NCBI RefSeq assembly: GCF_025290835.2
Contig: NZ_JAOCQD020000004.1
Coordinates: 558,001-622,000 of the forward strand
Source of the DNA: Aquabacterium sp. OR-4
Lineage (GTDB): Bacteria; Pseudomonadota; Gammaproteobacteria; Burkholderiales; Burkholderiaceae_C
Length of the DNA: 64,000 bases
Reading direction: 5' to 3'
Made by a program: the position numbers and the translations under genes. A model generated the notes under the pieces. It was not told where the DNA came from. It ran no database searches and saw only the letters and a program-made list of their open reading frames with translations. Of the stretch, positions 36,681 to 49,662 are shown in pieces (position 1 is the stretch's first letter; every line of letters begins with the position of its first letter).

Positions 36681-37478
36681 ATGACCACCCCCCTGCTCAC
36701 CGTGCGCGGCCTCGAACGCCGCTTCGACAAGACGCTGGCGCTGCAGGCCACCGACCTGGATGTGGCCGAGAACGACTTCATCACCATCCTGGGCCCCAGC
36801 GGCTGCGGCAAGAGCACGCTGCTGCGCATCGTGGCCGGGCTCGACCAGCCCACCGCCGGCCGCGCCGAGCTGGAAGGCCAGCGCATCACCGGCCCCGGCG
36901 CCGAGCGCGGCATGGTGTTCCAGAGCTACACGCTGTTTCCCTGGCTCACGGTGCTGGACAACGTGTGCTTCGGCCTGCGCGAGCGCGGCCTGCCGCGCGC
37001 CGAGCAGCTGGCCATCGCGCACGACTTTCTCGCCAAGGTGGGCCTGCGCGGCTTTGAGCAGCACTACCCCAAGCAGCTCTCGGGCGGCATGCAGCAGCGC
37101 ACCGCGCTGGCCCGCGCGCTGGCCAACCGCCCGCGCATGCTGCTGATGGACGAGCCCTTCGGCGCGCTCGACCATCAAACCCGTGAGCTGATGCAGGAGC
37201 TGCTGCTGGGCATCTGGGAAGCTGAACGCACGACGGTCTTGTTCGTCACCCACGACATCGACGAAGCCGTGTTCATGGGCAGCCGCGTGGTGGTGATGAG
37301 CGCCCGGCCCGGCCGCATCGTGCTCGATGAACGGGTGCCGCTGCCGCACCCGCGCCACTACTCGGTGAAGACCACGCCCGAGTTTGCCGGCCTGAAGGCG
37401 CGGCTGACCGAGGCCGTGCGCGCGCAGGTGCTGGCGGCGCAGGCGCAGATGCAGGCGCAGGCGGCCGCAGCGGCCTGA
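36681..37478 (+). CDS. ABC transporter ATP-binding protein, TauB/SsuB type
   Basis: The 265-residue ATPase has Walker A GPSGCGKST, Q-loop GMVFQSYTLFPW, signature LSGGMQQRTALARAL, Walker B LLMDEPFGALD and the switch His in FVTHDIDEA. The C-terminal LDERVPLPHPRHYSVKTTPE is typical of the nitrate/sulfonate/taurine importer ATPases. It powers the permease encoded at 34937, with the binding protein at 33862. It begins 30 bp after the SPFH gene and converges on the histidine kinase gene 33 bp later. Confidence 0.93.
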   Translation: MTTPLLTVRGLERRFDKTLALQATDLDVAENDFITILGPSGCGKSTLLRIVAGLDQPTAGRAELEGQRITGPGAERGMVFQSYTLFPWLTVLDNVCFGLRERGLPRAEQLAIAHDFLAKVGLRGFEQHYPKQLSGGMQQRTALARALANRPRMLLMDEPFGALDHQTRELMQELLLGIWEAERTTVLFVTHDIDEAVFMGSRVVVMSARPGRIVLDERVPLPHPRHYSVKTTPEFAGLKARLTEAVRAQVLAAQAQMQAQAAAAA

Positions 37479-37511
37479 GCACCGCCGCCCGGTCGCCCCG
37501 CAGGCGGCCCC

Positions 37512-40877
<3,366 letters not shown>

Positions 40878-41024
40878 GAGCTACGCTAACACCAAGCCTC
40901 TGTGGCGGCCTCGGCAGCGGCCCTATCCTGGCCCTGTGCTGGCCCTGTGTTGCCCCTGTTGCGCTGGCCCTGACCTGGCCCGCTCGGGTGCGGGCAGGCG
41001 CGCCTCAGTGCGCCTCAGTGCATC

Positions 41025-41516
41025 TCAGCGCGGCTCGCGCCCGGTGGCCAGGTCGGCGTGGCGGGGCGAGAGGTTGTCCAGGATCTGGTGCAGCGACTCG
41101 TTGAGCTTGCGCATCTGCAGCGGCGTCAGGCCATGGAAGCTGCGCACGAAGATGTGGCGCGTGGCCAGCTGGCTGCGCTCGATCGCCTGGCGGCCCAGGT
41201 CGGTGAGGTGCACCACGGTGACGCGGGCGTCCTGATCGGAGGTGGAGGTGTCGACCAGGCCCTCGCCCTTCATGCGGTAGACCAGCTTGGTCACGGTGGA
41301 CAGCTTGGCGATGGCGTGCAGCGAGATCTCGGACACGCTGCTGCTGCCGCGCTCGTTCAGGATCATCAGCGTGCGCCACGAGGGGATGTCCAGGCCCACC
41401 GGCTTGAGCGCCTTCTCCATCTCGAGGGTGTAGACGCCATGCACCCGCGCCAGCCAGTAGAACGGGAACTCCTCCTTGACGAACTCGGGCTGGGTGGGAT
41501 CGAAGCGGAGCACCAT
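41025..41516 (-). CDS. iacR: MarR-family regulator, probable IacR
   Basis: The 163-residue protein has the MarR winged helix: WRTLMILNERGSSSVSEISL, HAIAKLSTVTKLVYRMKGEG and the wing VDTSTSDQDARVTVVHLTDL. It is the last gene on the strand of the livKHMGF importer genes, 141 bp after livF, and these diverge from the iac operon. In known auxin-degrading loci a MarR protein, IacR, represses iac genes and responds to indole-3-acetate, so that role is inferred here. ATG 41516 is used; a TTG start at 41540 is less likely. Confidence 0.82.
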   Translation of the reverse strand: MVLRFDPTQPEFVKEEFPFYWLARVHGVYTLEMEKALKPVGLDIPSWRTLMILNERGSSSVSEISLHAIAKLSTVTKLVYRMKGEGLVDTSTSDQDARVTVVHLTDLGRQAIERSQLATRHIFVRSFHGLTPLQMRKLNESLHQILDNLSPRHADLATGREPR

Positions 41517-41657
41517 GGGGCCGGGCGATGGCAGTCGCAAAAAAGGGGCTGGAGAAACGGGCGGCGGCGGCGGGCAGGCACCCGGCGGGCCGGGCGCAGC
41601 GCCATGTTAGCCGCCCGCCCGGCCGGCCAGGCGGCGCGGCCGCGATGGCGCGGCGGA

Positions 41658-42413
41658 TCAGGTGGACAACAGCGCCTGGTGCTGGCCGTGCAGGCCCAGG
41701 TAGGCCTCGACGATGCGCGGGTCGCGCGCCAGCTCGTCGGCCGGGCCCGACATCGACACGCGGCCCAGCTCGAGCACATAGGCGCGGTCGGCCAGCTGCA
41801 GCGCGGCGCGCGCGTTCTGCTCGACCAGCAGGATCGACACGCCCTGGCGCCGCAGCTCGCCCAGGATGCGGAAGATGTCGCGCACGATCAGCGGCGCCAG
41901 GCCCAGGCTGGGTTCGTCGAGCATCAGCAGGCGCGGCCGGCCCATCAGGGCGCGGCCCAGGGCCAGCATCTGGCGCTCGCCGCCCGACAGCGTGGCCGCC
42001 TGCTGCGCGCGCCGCTCCTTCAGCCGCGGGAACAGGCCGTACACCCAGTCCAGCGTCTCGGCCTGGGTGCGCGCCGCCTCGCCGCGCAGGCGGTAGCCGC
42101 CCAGGCGCAGGTTGTCTTCCACGTTCATGCTGGCAAACAGCGCGCGGGTCTCGGGCACCAGGGCCACGGCGCGCGCCACGCGGTGGCCGACGCCCTGCGC
42201 AGCCAGGTCTTCACCGGCCACGCAGATGCGGCCGCGCCGCGGCGGCAACACGCCCATCGCGGCGCCCAGCAGCGTGCTCTTGCCGGCGCCATTGGGGCCG
42301 ACCACGGTGACGATCTCGCCGGCATTCAGCGTCAGCGACACCTCGCTGACCGCCTCGATCTTGCCGTAGGCCACCGACAGGCCCTCGATGCTCAGCAGTG
42401 CGTTGGCGTTCAC
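41658..42413 (-). CDS. livF: Branched-chain-type ABC transporter ATPase LivF
   Basis: The 251-residue ATPase has Walker A VGPNGAGKST, signature ATLSGGERQMLALGRALMGR, Walker B LLMLDEPSLGLAP and ILLVEQNARAALQLADRAYV, the exact LivF pattern. It pairs with LivG as the heterodimeric motor. The start is GTG 42413, overlapping the livG stop by four bases (GTGA). No other start fits before the first conserved residues LLSIEGLSVAYG. In the context it should energise import for the iac pathway, substrate inferred. Confidence 0.93.
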   Translation of the reverse strand: MNANALLSIEGLSVAYGKIEAVSEVSLTLNAGEIVTVVGPNGAGKSTLLGAAMGVLPPRRGRICVAGEDLAAQGVGHRVARAVALVPETRALFASMNVEDNLRLGGYRLRGEAARTQAETLDWVYGLFPRLKERRAQQAATLSGGERQMLALGRALMGRPRLLMLDEPSLGLAPLIVRDIFRILGELRRQGVSILLVEQNARAALQLADRAYVLELGRVSMSGPADELARDPRIVEAYLGLHGQHQALLST

Positions 42414-43159
42414 AGTCCGGCTCCCAGATAGGCTTCCAGCACCTGGGGATTGGCCTGCACCTCGGCCGGCAGGCCTTCGGCGATCTTCTCGCCGAACACC
42501 ACCACGGCCACGCGGTCCACCAGGTTCATCACGAAGTCCATGTCGTGCTCCACCAGCAGCACGGCCATGCCCTCGGCACGCAGGCGGCGCAGCAGCTCGG
42601 CGAGCGCCTGCTTTTCCAGATGGCGCAGGCCGGCGGCGGGCTCGTCGAGCAGCAGCACCGCGGGGTCGGCGCACAGCGCGCGGGCAATCTCCAGCAGGCG
42701 CTGCTGGCCCAGCGCCAGGCTGCCTGCCTCGGCATCGGCCAAGGCGCCCAGGCCCACGCGCTCCAGCTGGCGGCGAGCCTCGGCCAGCAGGCGCGCCTCT
42801 TCGGCCCGGTCCAGCCGCAGCAGGCTGGCCAGCAGGCCGCGCCGGCCGCGCAGGTGGGCACCGATGGCCACGTTGTCGAGCACGCTCATCGTCGGCAGCA
42901 GCTTCACATGCTGGAAGGTGCGCGCCAGGCCGGCCGCGGCCACGCGCTGCGGCGTCCAGCCGGCCACGCTGCGGCCGAGAAAGCGCACCTCGCCGGCGCT
43001 GGGCCGGTCCACGCAGGAGAGCTGGTTGAACAGCGTGCTCTTGCCCGCGCCATTGGGGCCGATCACCGCCAGGATCTCGCCGGCATGCAGTGTCAGGCTG
43101 ATGTCGCGGTTGGCCACCAGGCCGCCGAAGCGGCGGGTCAGGTCGCGCACCTCCAGCAC
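42410..43159 (-). CDS. livG: Branched-chain-type ABC transporter ATPase LivG
   Basis: The 249-residue ATPase begins at the conserved VLEVRDLTRRFGGLVANRDI, with Walker A GPNGAGKST, a LivG-type FQHVKLLPTMSVLDNVAIGA, signature LALGQQRLLEIARAL, Walker B VLLLDEPAAGL and LLVEHDMDFVMNLVDRVAVV. GTG 43159 is the only credible start; the frame runs far upstream but through livM. It lies 32 bp after the livM stop without a strong ribosome-binding site, so coupling to livM is likely. Confidence 0.88.
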   Translation of the reverse strand: MLEVRDLTRRFGGLVANRDISLTLHAGEILAVIGPNGAGKSTLFNQLSCVDRPSAGEVRFLGRSVAGWTPQRVAAAGLARTFQHVKLLPTMSVLDNVAIGAHLRGRRGLLASLLRLDRAEEARLLAEARRQLERVGLGALADAEAGSLALGQQRLLEIARALCADPAVLLLDEPAAGLRHLEKQALAELLRRLRAEGMAVLLVEHDMDFVMNLVDRVAVVVFGEKIAEGLPAEVQANPQVLEAYLGAGL

Positions 43160-43191
43160 GGCCTGGCCGGCGCCGGGCAGGCGGCGGCGGG

Positions 43192-44436
43192 TCAGGGGGC
43201 GGCGGGCAGGGCGGGCCGGCCGCCGGCCACGGCGCGTGGCGGGGCCACCGCCGCCGCCGCCGCCGCCGCGGCCACCGAGGCCATCTCGCCGGCCTCGGTG
43301 CCGTGGCCGGTGGCCCGGCCATCGGCCTGGGCAGTGCCTTGGGCGCCGGCCGCGCCGCGCGCCGCCTGGCGGCGTGCCAGCCGCCAGCGCCGCACGGCAG
43401 CCCACAGGCCACCCGGTGCACGCTGCATCAGCAGCACCACGCACAGCGCAAACACGATGGCCTCGTAGTTGCCGCTGCGGCCCAGCAGGCGCGGCAGCTG
43501 GTCTTGCAGCGCATCGCGTGCCAGCGTCACCACGGCGGCGCCGGCAATGGCGCCCCACAGCTGGCCCACGCCACCGATCAGCGCCATGAACAGGTAGTCG
43601 ATGCCGGCGCCCAGGCTGAACGGCGCCGGGCTGACGAAACGCTGGTTGCAGGCATACAGCCAGCCCGACAGGCAGGCCAGCAGCGCCGACAGCGTGAAGG
43701 CCGCCATCTTCATGCGCAGCACCGGCACGCCCATCGAGGCCGCCATGGCCTGGCCGCCATTGAGCGCGCGAATGGCCCGGCCCGTGCGTGAATCGAGCAG
43801 GCAGTGCACGCCCAGCATGGTCACGAACAGCAGCGCCCAGATCAGCACGAACATCTGGCCCGGTTGATCGAGACGCCAGCCCAGCAGCTGCAGCGGCGGC
43901 AGGCCCGACAGGCCGGTGTGCGTGCCCAGCGCCTCGCTGGTGCCGAACAGCGCATACAGCGCCAGGCCCCAACAGATGGTGCCCAGCGGCAGGTAGTGGC
44001 CCGACAGCTTGAGCGTGACCGCGCCCAGCGCCAGCGACACCCCCAGCGTGACCACCAGGCCCAGGCCCAGCGCCGCCCAGTGCGAGCCGGCCAGCGGCGC
44101 CAGCCAGGCGGGCAGGCCCTGGCCCAGCGTGAGCCAGGCGCAGGCATAGGCGCCAATGCCCACGAAGGCCGCCTGGCCGAAACTGGTCATGCCGGCCACG
44201 CCGGTCAGCAGCACCAGGCCCAGCACCACCAGCGCGGCCAGGCCGATCTGGTTCAACAGCGTGAGCTGGAACACGCTGAGCCAGGGGCCCACGGACACAA
44301 AGGCCAGGATGGCCAGCACCGCCAGCGGCGCGCGCCACCCGGCCCGGCGCTGCAGCGCCTGCGGCAGGCCGGTGCCGGCCGCCACGGCGGTGGCCACCGC
44401 TTGCGGCGCCGCCAGGGTATTGCTCAGGTCGGTCAT
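43192..44436 (-). CDS. livM: Branched-chain-type ABC transporter permease LivM
   Basis: The 414-residue inner-membrane permease has about ten hydrophobic helices and the LivM landmarks GMTSFGQAAFVGIGAYACAW, TLKLSGHYLPLGTICWGLAL, GRAIRALNGGQAMAASMGVP and FMALIGGVGQLWGAIAGAA. The last 70 residues are an added low-complexity tail rich in Ala, including a run of eight Ala coded by GCC/GCG repeats. Start ATG 44436 shares its A with the livH stop (TGATG). It forms the channel with LivH. Confidence 0.93.
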   Translation of the reverse strand: MTDLSNTLAAPQAVATAVAAGTGLPQALQRRAGWRAPLAVLAILAFVSVGPWLSVFQLTLLNQIGLAALVVLGLVLLTGVAGMTSFGQAAFVGIGAYACAWLTLGQGLPAWLAPLAGSHWAALGLGLVVTLGVSLALGAVTLKLSGHYLPLGTICWGLALYALFGTSEALGTHTGLSGLPPLQLLGWRLDQPGQMFVLIWALLFVTMLGVHCLLDSRTGRAIRALNGGQAMAASMGVPVLRMKMAAFTLSALLACLSGWLYACNQRFVSPAPFSLGAGIDYLFMALIGGVGQLWGAIAGAAVVTLARDALQDQLPRLLGRSGNYEAIVFALCVVLLMQRAPGGLWAAVRRWRLARRQAARGAAGAQGTAQADGRATGHGTEAGEMASVAAAAAAAAVAPPRAVAGGRPALPAAP

Positions 44437-45491
44437 CACTCTTCCTCGTGGTGGTGGGTGGTCAGCGAGCGCCACAGCAGCACCGGCAGGATCAAGGTGA
44501 ACACCAGCACCTCCTTGTAGGCGCTGGCCCAGAAGGTCGAGAACGACTCGACCAGGCCCACCGCCAGCGCGCCCGCGGCGCCCACCGGGTAGCTGGCCAG
44601 GCCGCCCACCACGGCGCCGACGAAACCCTTCAGGCTGATGATGAAGCCCGAGTCGTAGTACAGCGTGGTGATCGGTGCGATCAGCACACCCGACAGCGCA
44701 CCGATGGCCGCCGCCAGGCCCATGCTGGCGCGGCCGGCGGTGGTGGGCGAGATGCCCATCAGCTCGGCGCCCAGGCGGCTGATGGCGGTGGCGCGCAGTG
44801 CCTTGCCCGACAGCGTGCGCTCGAAGAACAGCCACAGCCCGCCGATGATGGCCAGCGAGGCCGCCAGCACCCACAGCGTCTGGCTGTTGAGCATCACCGG
44901 GCCGATCTCGAAGCCGGCCTCGCTGAAGGGCTGGGTGCGCGCGCCCTCGGCGCCGAACATCAGCAGCGACAGGCCCACCAGCAGCACATGCACCGCGATC
45001 GACACGATCAGCAGCACCAGCGCATGCGCGCTGGCCACGGGCTTGAAGCACAGGTCGTACATCAGCGGCCCCATCGGCACGATCAGCGCCAGCGTGTAGA
45101 GCACCTGCAGCAGCGCCGGCTGCTGCGCACCGCTCACCAGCGGCGCCAGCGCCAGCAGGGCCAGGGCCCAGGCCGGCCACAGCAGCGCGCGCCAGCCCAA
45201 GGCGGCCGGCCAGCGCCGCGCACCATCGGGCCCGCGCTGGCGCCAGGCACTCACCAGGCCCAGCAGCCAATGCAGCGCCGCCGCACCCAGCAGCAGCCAG
45301 GCCAGCAGCGCCGGCTGGCCGGCCTGCAGCGCGGCCATGGTCATGGCGCCGAAGGTCACGAACTCGCCTTGCGGCACCAGCATCACGCGCGTGACGGTGA
45401 ACACCAGCACGATGGCCAGCGCCAGCAGCGCGTAGATGGCGCCGCTGGTCAGGCCGTCCTGGCCCAGCAGCAGGGCAATCTGCAGGTTCAC
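44436..45491 (-). CDS. livH: Branched-chain-type ABC transporter permease LivH
   Basis: The 351-residue permease has LivH features: [20 protein letters not shown] at the start, [40 protein letters not shown] and [20 protein letters not shown]. It is longer than the usual 290-310 residues because of an insertion after the first helices. The His/Glu-rich end is [11 protein letters not shown] 45491 is the start, with AAGGGG nine bases upstream, ten bases after the binding-protein stop. It forms the membrane pore with LivM. Confidence 0.92.
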   Translation of the reverse strand: MNLQIALLLGQDGLTSGAIYALLALAIVLVFTVTRVMLVPQGEFVTFGAMTMAALQAGQPALLAWLLLGAAALHWLLGLVSAWRQRGPDGARRWPAALGWRALLWPAWALALLALAPLVSGAQQPALLQVLYTLALIVPMGPLMYDLCFKPVASAHALVLLIVSIAVHVLLVGLSLLMFGAEGARTQPFSEAGFEIGPVMLNSQTLWVLAASLAIIGGLWLFFERTLSGKALRATAISRLGAELMGISPTTAGRASMGLAAAIGALSGVLIAPITTLYYDSGFIISLKGFVGAVVGGLASYPVGAAGALAVGLVESFSTFWASAYKEVLVFTLILPVLLWRSLTTHHHEEE

Positions 45492-45501
45492 CGCATGCCC
45501 C

Positions 45502-46653
45502 TTACTTGACCAGCGTCCACTGACCGTTCTTCACGGTGATCAGCTCGCGGCCGCGGGTGTCGAAGCCGCTGTGGTCGGCCGCCGACAAGGTGTAGACGCC
45601 CTGCGTGGCCGGCAGCTCCTTGATGCCCTCCAGCGCATCGCGCAGGCCGGCCCGAAAGGCCGCCGTGCCCGGCTTGCCGGCCTTCAGCGCCTGCGGAATG
45701 GCGGCCTGCAGCAGCAGGCCGGCGTCATACACATTGGCGCCAAAAGTGGCCGGCTTGCTGCCATTGAGCTTCTCGTAGGCGGCGATGTAGGCGCTGGCGA
45801 TCTTCTTGGTGGGGTGGCTGTCGGGCACCTGGTCGAGCACCAGCATCGCGCTGGCGGCCAGGATGGTGCCTTCCACCTTCTTGCCGCCCAGCTTCAAGAA
45901 GTCGGGCAGCGCGGCGCCGTGGGTCTGGTAGATCTGGCCCTTGTAGCCCTGGTCCACCAGCGTGGTGTGCGGCATCACCGCCGAGCTGCCGGGCGCGGCC
46001 ACCAGCACCGCATCGGGCCGGGCCGCCAGCAGCTTGAGCGACTGCGCGGTGACCGAGGTGTCCTGCCGCGCAAAGCGCTCGGCCGCGATCAGCTTGATGC
46101 CGGCCTTGGCGGCCAGCTCTTCGGTCACCTTCTTCCAGTTGTCGCCATAGGGGTCGGCGGTGCCGATCAGGCCCAGGGTCTTCACGCCGGCCTTCTTCAT
46201 GTGCTCGACCAGGGCGGCGCAGATGATGTCGTCGTTCTGCGTGGTCTTGAACACCCACTTCTTCTTGTCGTCCATCGGCAGCACCACGGCCGCGGTACCC
46301 ACCGGCGCCAGCATCGGCACACCGGCCTCGGCGGCAAACTGGATCACGCCCATCGCATTGGGCGAGCCGCTGGGGCCGACGATGGCGTCGACCTTCTCCT
46401 CGTTGATCAGCTTCTTGAAGGCCGACACCGAGGCCGTGGGGTCGCTGCCGTCGTCCAGCGCGATGTAGGTCACCGTCTGGCCGGCCACCTGGGTGGGCAG
46501 CAGCGGCACGCTGTTTTTCTGCGGAATGCCGACCAGGGCCACCGGCCCGGTGGACGAGGACACGACACCGATCTTGATCTGGGCCTGGCTGGCGGTGGCG
46601 GCCAGCAGGCCGGCCAGCAGGGCCGTGGTGGCGAGGAAGGTGGGCTTGCGCAT
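45502..46653 (-). CDS. livK: Branched-chain-type ABC transporter substrate-binding protein
   Basis: The 383-residue product has a Sec signal ([20 protein letters not shown], cleaved after SQAQ) and a LivJ/K-type binding fold: [60 protein letters not shown] and [15 protein letters not shown]. It is the first gene of the importer operon livKHMGF-iacR, divergent from iacH. The probable ligand is indole-3-acetate or a related aromatic acid, inferred from context only. ATG 46653 is preferred; the frame runs upstream to 46815 without a signal peptide. Confidence 0.9.
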   Translation of the reverse strand: MRKPTFLATTALLAGLLAATASQAQIKIGVVSSSTGPVALVGIPQKNSVPLLPTQVAGQTVTYIALDDGSDPTASVSAFKKLINEEKVDAIVGPSGSPNAMGVIQFAAEAGVPMLAPVGTAAVVLPMDDKKKWVFKTTQNDDIICAALVEHMKKAGVKTLGLIGTADPYGDNWKKVTEELAAKAGIKLIAAERFARQDTSVTAQSLKLLAARPDAVLVAAPGSSAVMPHTTLVDQGYKGQIYQTHGAALPDFLKLGGKKVEGTILAASAMLVLDQVPDSHPTKKIASAYIAAYEKLNGSKPATFGANVYDAGLLLQAAIPQALKAGKPGTAAFRAGLRDALEGIKELPATQGVYTLSAADHSGFDTRGRELITVKNGQWTLVK

Positions 46654-47075
46654 CGGGGCTACTCCAGGCGCGGAAGTCGCGCGGTTGGCGGGTGGACGTG
46701 GGGACATGGCGGCAGCGGGGCTGTTGTCGGCAGCACGCCAGGCCAGGCGGTGCCGCACCGCTCCGGCTTTGCAGACTTCATGCCAACTTCCATCATTCAA
46801 AGCGTTCACTTTCACGATTTGTCAGAGGAAGAACAAGCGCATCAAGCGGCCGAATCAGCGGGCACCATGAGCGCCCGATCTCCTCGCTTCAGCCGATTCT
46901 GCAGGGAAAACATTCACCAGCATGGTGTGGTTTGCCCCAAATCAAAGCCTTGCGTGCATTTCAGGCACCGGAATTGATCAGACAAAAGCCTCGGATATTT
47001 AGTTGACGTTTCACGTTTCTTCAGCCTATCGTCCGGCCCATGCCAGGTGCCCAGGGCGCCGCAACCTAATCCACC
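46654..47075. promoter_or_regulatory. Divergent promoter region between livK and iacH
   Basis: This 422-bp stretch has no gene and is clearly less GC-rich (near half A/T between 46790 and 47030) than its surroundings. It must hold promoters for both operons. A plausible plus-strand promoter is TTGACG (47003-47008), a 17-bp spacer and CTATCG (47026-47031). An exact tandem of ACGTTTC (47006-47019) overlaps that -35 element, a good position for the MarR regulator. TGATCA at 46975-46980 is another palindrome. Confidence 0.5.
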
Positions 47076-48272
47076 ATGAACGCGTCCACGCCATCCACCC
47101 ACCCGTTTCCGCCGCACTGCCTGGTGGCGGCCTTGCCGCCTGGCGCCAGGGCCAGCGCGGCCGCGGCCAGCGGCCCTGCCTTCGTGGTGAAGGACACGCT
47201 GGACGTGGCCGGCCAGCCCACCCGCGCCGGCAGCGCCGCACTGGCCGATGCCGCGCCCGCCACCCACCATGCCGAGGTGGTGCAGCGCCTGGTGGACGCC
47301 GGCTGGCAGCTGCTGGGCAAGACCACGCTGCATGAGCTGGCCTTCGGCACCACCGGCATCAACCACCATGCCGGCACGCCGCTGAACCCGGCCTGGCCCG
47401 AGCGCGTGCCGGGCGGCTCGTCCAGCGGCTCGGCCGTGGCGGTGGCCTCGGGCGCCGTGGCGCTGGCGCTGGGCACCGACACCGGCGGCTCGGTGCGCAC
47501 GCCGGCCGCCTGCTGCGGCGTGTTCGGCCTGAAGCCCAGCTTCGGCCGCGTCAGCCGCGCCGGCGTGATGCCGGCCCGCAGCAGCCTGGACTGCGTGGGT
47601 CCCTTCGCCGCCGACATGGCCACGCTGGTGGCCGCGATGCAGGCGCTGTGCCCCGGCTTCGGTGACCTGCCCGCGCTGCCCGCCGATTGGCGCATCGGCC
47701 TGGTGGATGTGGCCGCCGACGCCGCCGCGCGCGATGCCGTCACCACCGCGCTGGCCCGCGCCGGCCAGCCGGTGCGGCCGGTGCAGCTGTCGGGCTTTGA
47801 CGCCGCCTACGAGGCCGGGCTGAAGATCATCCAGCGCGAGACCTGGGCCGCCTGCCAGCACCTGTGGCGCAGCGGCCGCGTGGGCGCCGATGTGGCCTTG
47901 CGCCTGGAGCGCGCCAGCCACACCCGCGATGACGAGGTGGCCGCGGCCGAGGCGCTGCGACGCGTGTTCAGCGCCGAGGTCGACGCCGCGCTGCAGCACT
48001 GCACCGTGCTGGCCCTGCCCACGCTGGCCAGCCCGCCGCCGCGCCTGGCCGATGCCGCCGACACCCTGGCCGCCGTGGCCATGACCCGCCTGGTGCGGCC
48101 CTTCAACCTGACGGGCCATCCGGCCATCAGCCTGCCGCTGAACCGCGCCGACGGGCTGCCGGTGGGCCTGCAGCTGGTGGGCCGCCATGGCGATGACGAA
48201 ACCCTGTGCGCCGCAGCGCAGGCGCTGACCGAGCGCCTGGGCCTGCGCGCCGTCTCTGGAGCCACCCAATGA
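47076..48272 (+). CDS. iacH: Amidase-signature protein IacH
   Basis: The 398-residue protein has an amidase-signature catalytic triad: Lys39 in FVVKDTLD, the cis-Ser in PGGSSSGSA at 113-119 and nucleophile Ser139 in GTDTGGSVRTPA. It is the first gene of an operon in the order H-A-B-I-C-D-E-F-G, the arrangement of the iac cluster for indole-3-acetate breakdown. In that pathway IacH is thought to act after ring oxidation, but its exact substrate is not fixed in the literature known to me. The last base quartet overlaps iacA (ATGA). Confidence 0.9.
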   Translation: MNASTPSTHPFPPHCLVAALPPGARASAAAASGPAFVVKDTLDVAGQPTRAGSAALADAAPATHHAEVVQRLVDAGWQLLGKTTLHELAFGTTGINHHAGTPLNPAWPERVPGGSSSGSAVAVASGAVALALGTDTGGSVRTPAACCGVFGLKPSFGRVSRAGVMPARSSLDCVGPFAADMATLVAAMQALCPGFGDLPALPADWRIGLVDVAADAAARDAVTTALARAGQPVRPVQLSGFDAAYEAGLKIIQRETWAACQHLWRSGRVGADVALRLERASHTRDDEVAAAEALRRVFSAEVDAALQHCTVLALPTLASPPPRLADAADTLAAVAMTRLVRPFNLTGHPAISLPLNRADGLPVGLQLVGRHGDDETLCAAAQALTERLGLRAVSGATQ

Positions 48273-49528
48273 CCGCCACCACCCTGGCCCGCTCACCGCT
48301 CGACGATGCCGCCAGCGGGCCCGCACGCGCCGCCGCAGCAGCGCCCGCGCTCGCTGTCCACGCCAACGCCAACGCTGCGGCCGCGCCAGCGGCCGGCCAC
48401 GGCGCGCCCGACGAGGCCTTGCTTGCCGCGCTGCTGGCCGAGCTGCGCACCCGCCGCGAAGAGTTCACCCGCGCGCACCAGATGCCCGAGGACATCGTGG
48501 CGCGCTTCAAGGCCCTGGGTGTCTACCGCGCGCTGGTGCCGCGGGCACTGGGCGGGCTGGAATGGGGCCCGCGCGCCTTTTGCGAGCTGATCGAGCGCAT
48601 TGCCGGCGCCGATGGCTCGGCCGGCTGGGTGGCCAGCTTCGGCATGGGCGTGACCTACCTGGCGGCGCTGCCGCCCGACACCCTGGCCCAGGTGTACGCC
48701 AACGGCCCCGACGTGGTGTTTGCCGGCGGCATCTTCCCGCCGCAGAAGGCACCGCGCGTGGACGGCGGCTACGAGGTCAGCGGCCGCTGGGCCTGGAGCA
48801 GCGGCTGCACCGGCGCCGATGTCATCGGCGTGGGCATCGCCCCGCTGGAAGGCGACAAGACCGGCCTGCCGCGCATGGCCGTGATGCCGCGCGCCCAGGT
48901 GCAGATCGAGCGCACCTGGAACGTCACCGGCCTGGTGGGCACCGGCAGCCACGACATCGTGGTGCAGCGTGTGCAGGTGCCCGAGGCCTGGACCTTTGTG
49001 CGCGGCAGCCGCTCGCTGCGGCCCGAGCCGATGTTCCGCTACCCGACGCTGTCGTTCGCGGCGCAGGTGCTGGCGGTGGTGGGGCTGGGCATTGCCCGCG
49101 GCGCCATCGAAGAACTGCGCGCCATGGCCGCCGGCCGGGTCTCGGTGACCGGCGCGCCGCGCCTGGCCGACCGGCCGCAAACCCAGATCGAGCTGGCCCG
49201 CGCCGAGGCCCAGCTGCGCGCCGCGCGCGCCTTCTTCTACGAGGCCATCGACAGCGCCTGGGCCACGCTGCTGGCCGGCGGCGAGGTCAGTGCCGAGCAG
49301 ACCAGCCTGCTGCGCCTGTCGGCCACGCACGCCGCGCGGGTGAGCGCCGAGGTGGCACGCGCCATCCAGATGCAGACCGGCATGACCGGCGTGTACCACG
49401 ACTGCCCGATATCGCAGCAGGTGCGCGACGTGCAGGTGCTGACCCAGCACGCCTTCATGGGCGACATCACCTACCAGAACGCCGGGGCCATGTTGTTCGG
49501 TCTGCCGCCGCTGCCTGGCTATCTGTAG
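48269..49528 (+). CDS. iacA: Flavin-dependent monooxygenase IacA, acyl-CoA dehydrogenase fold
   Basis: The 419-residue protein belongs to the acyl-CoA-dehydrogenase-like flavin monooxygenases (HsaA/HpaB-type two-component group). It carries GSAGWVASFGMGVTYLAALP, SGRWAWSSGCTGADVIGVG, VTGLVGTGSHDIVV and a C-terminal QMQTGMTGVYHDCPISQQVR with DVQVLTQHAFMGD. IacA starts indole-3-acetate catabolism by oxidising the indole ring, using reduced flavin from IacG (gene at 54414). The first 50 residues are an added Ala-rich region. It overlaps iacH by four bases; ATG 48269 is clear. Confidence 0.9.
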   Translation: MTATTLARSPLDDAASGPARAAAAAPALAVHANANAAAAPAAGHGAPDEALLAALLAELRTRREEFTRAHQMPEDIVARFKALGVYRALVPRALGGLEWGPRAFCELIERIAGADGSAGWVASFGMGVTYLAALPPDTLAQVYANGPDVVFAGGIFPPQKAPRVDGGYEVSGRWAWSSGCTGADVIGVGIAPLEGDKTGLPRMAVMPRAQVQIERTWNVTGLVGTGSHDIVVQRVQVPEAWTFVRGSRSLRPEPMFRYPTLSFAAQVLAVVGLGIARGAIEELRAMAAGRVSVTGAPRLADRPQTQIELARAEAQLRAARAFFYEAIDSAWATLLAGGEVSAEQTSLLRLSATHAARVSAEVARAIQMQTGMTGVYHDCPISQQVRDVQVLTQHAFMGDITYQNAGAMLFGLPPLPGYL

Positions 49529-49550
49529 CCCACCCCCGGAAGCGGCTGCG

Positions 49551-49614
49551 CCGCTCCCCCTCAAGGGGGCGCCAGCAGCAGCCCGGCAAAGCCGGTTCTG
49601 CGCTTGCCGCTGGG
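49551..49614. repeat. Intergenic REP-like element, copy B
   Basis: CCCCC-TCAA-GGGGG (49556-49569) is followed at identical spacing by CCGGC-AAA-GCCGG (49583-49595), as in copy A at 34841. It lies in the 134-bp gap between iacA and iacB, inside the operon, where it could alter mRNA stability between the first two genes and the rest. Confidence 0.75.
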
Positions 49615-49662
49615 CTGGGTTTCCGTCCTTCAACACCTTCTCGTTTCTCAAGGAAAGACGTC

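Noticed and set aside
41517..41657. A promoter specific for the MarR gene
   Set aside because: The 141-bp gap is GC-rich without a clear -35/-10 pair, so read-through from the liv operon is simpler, though a weak promoter cannot be excluded.
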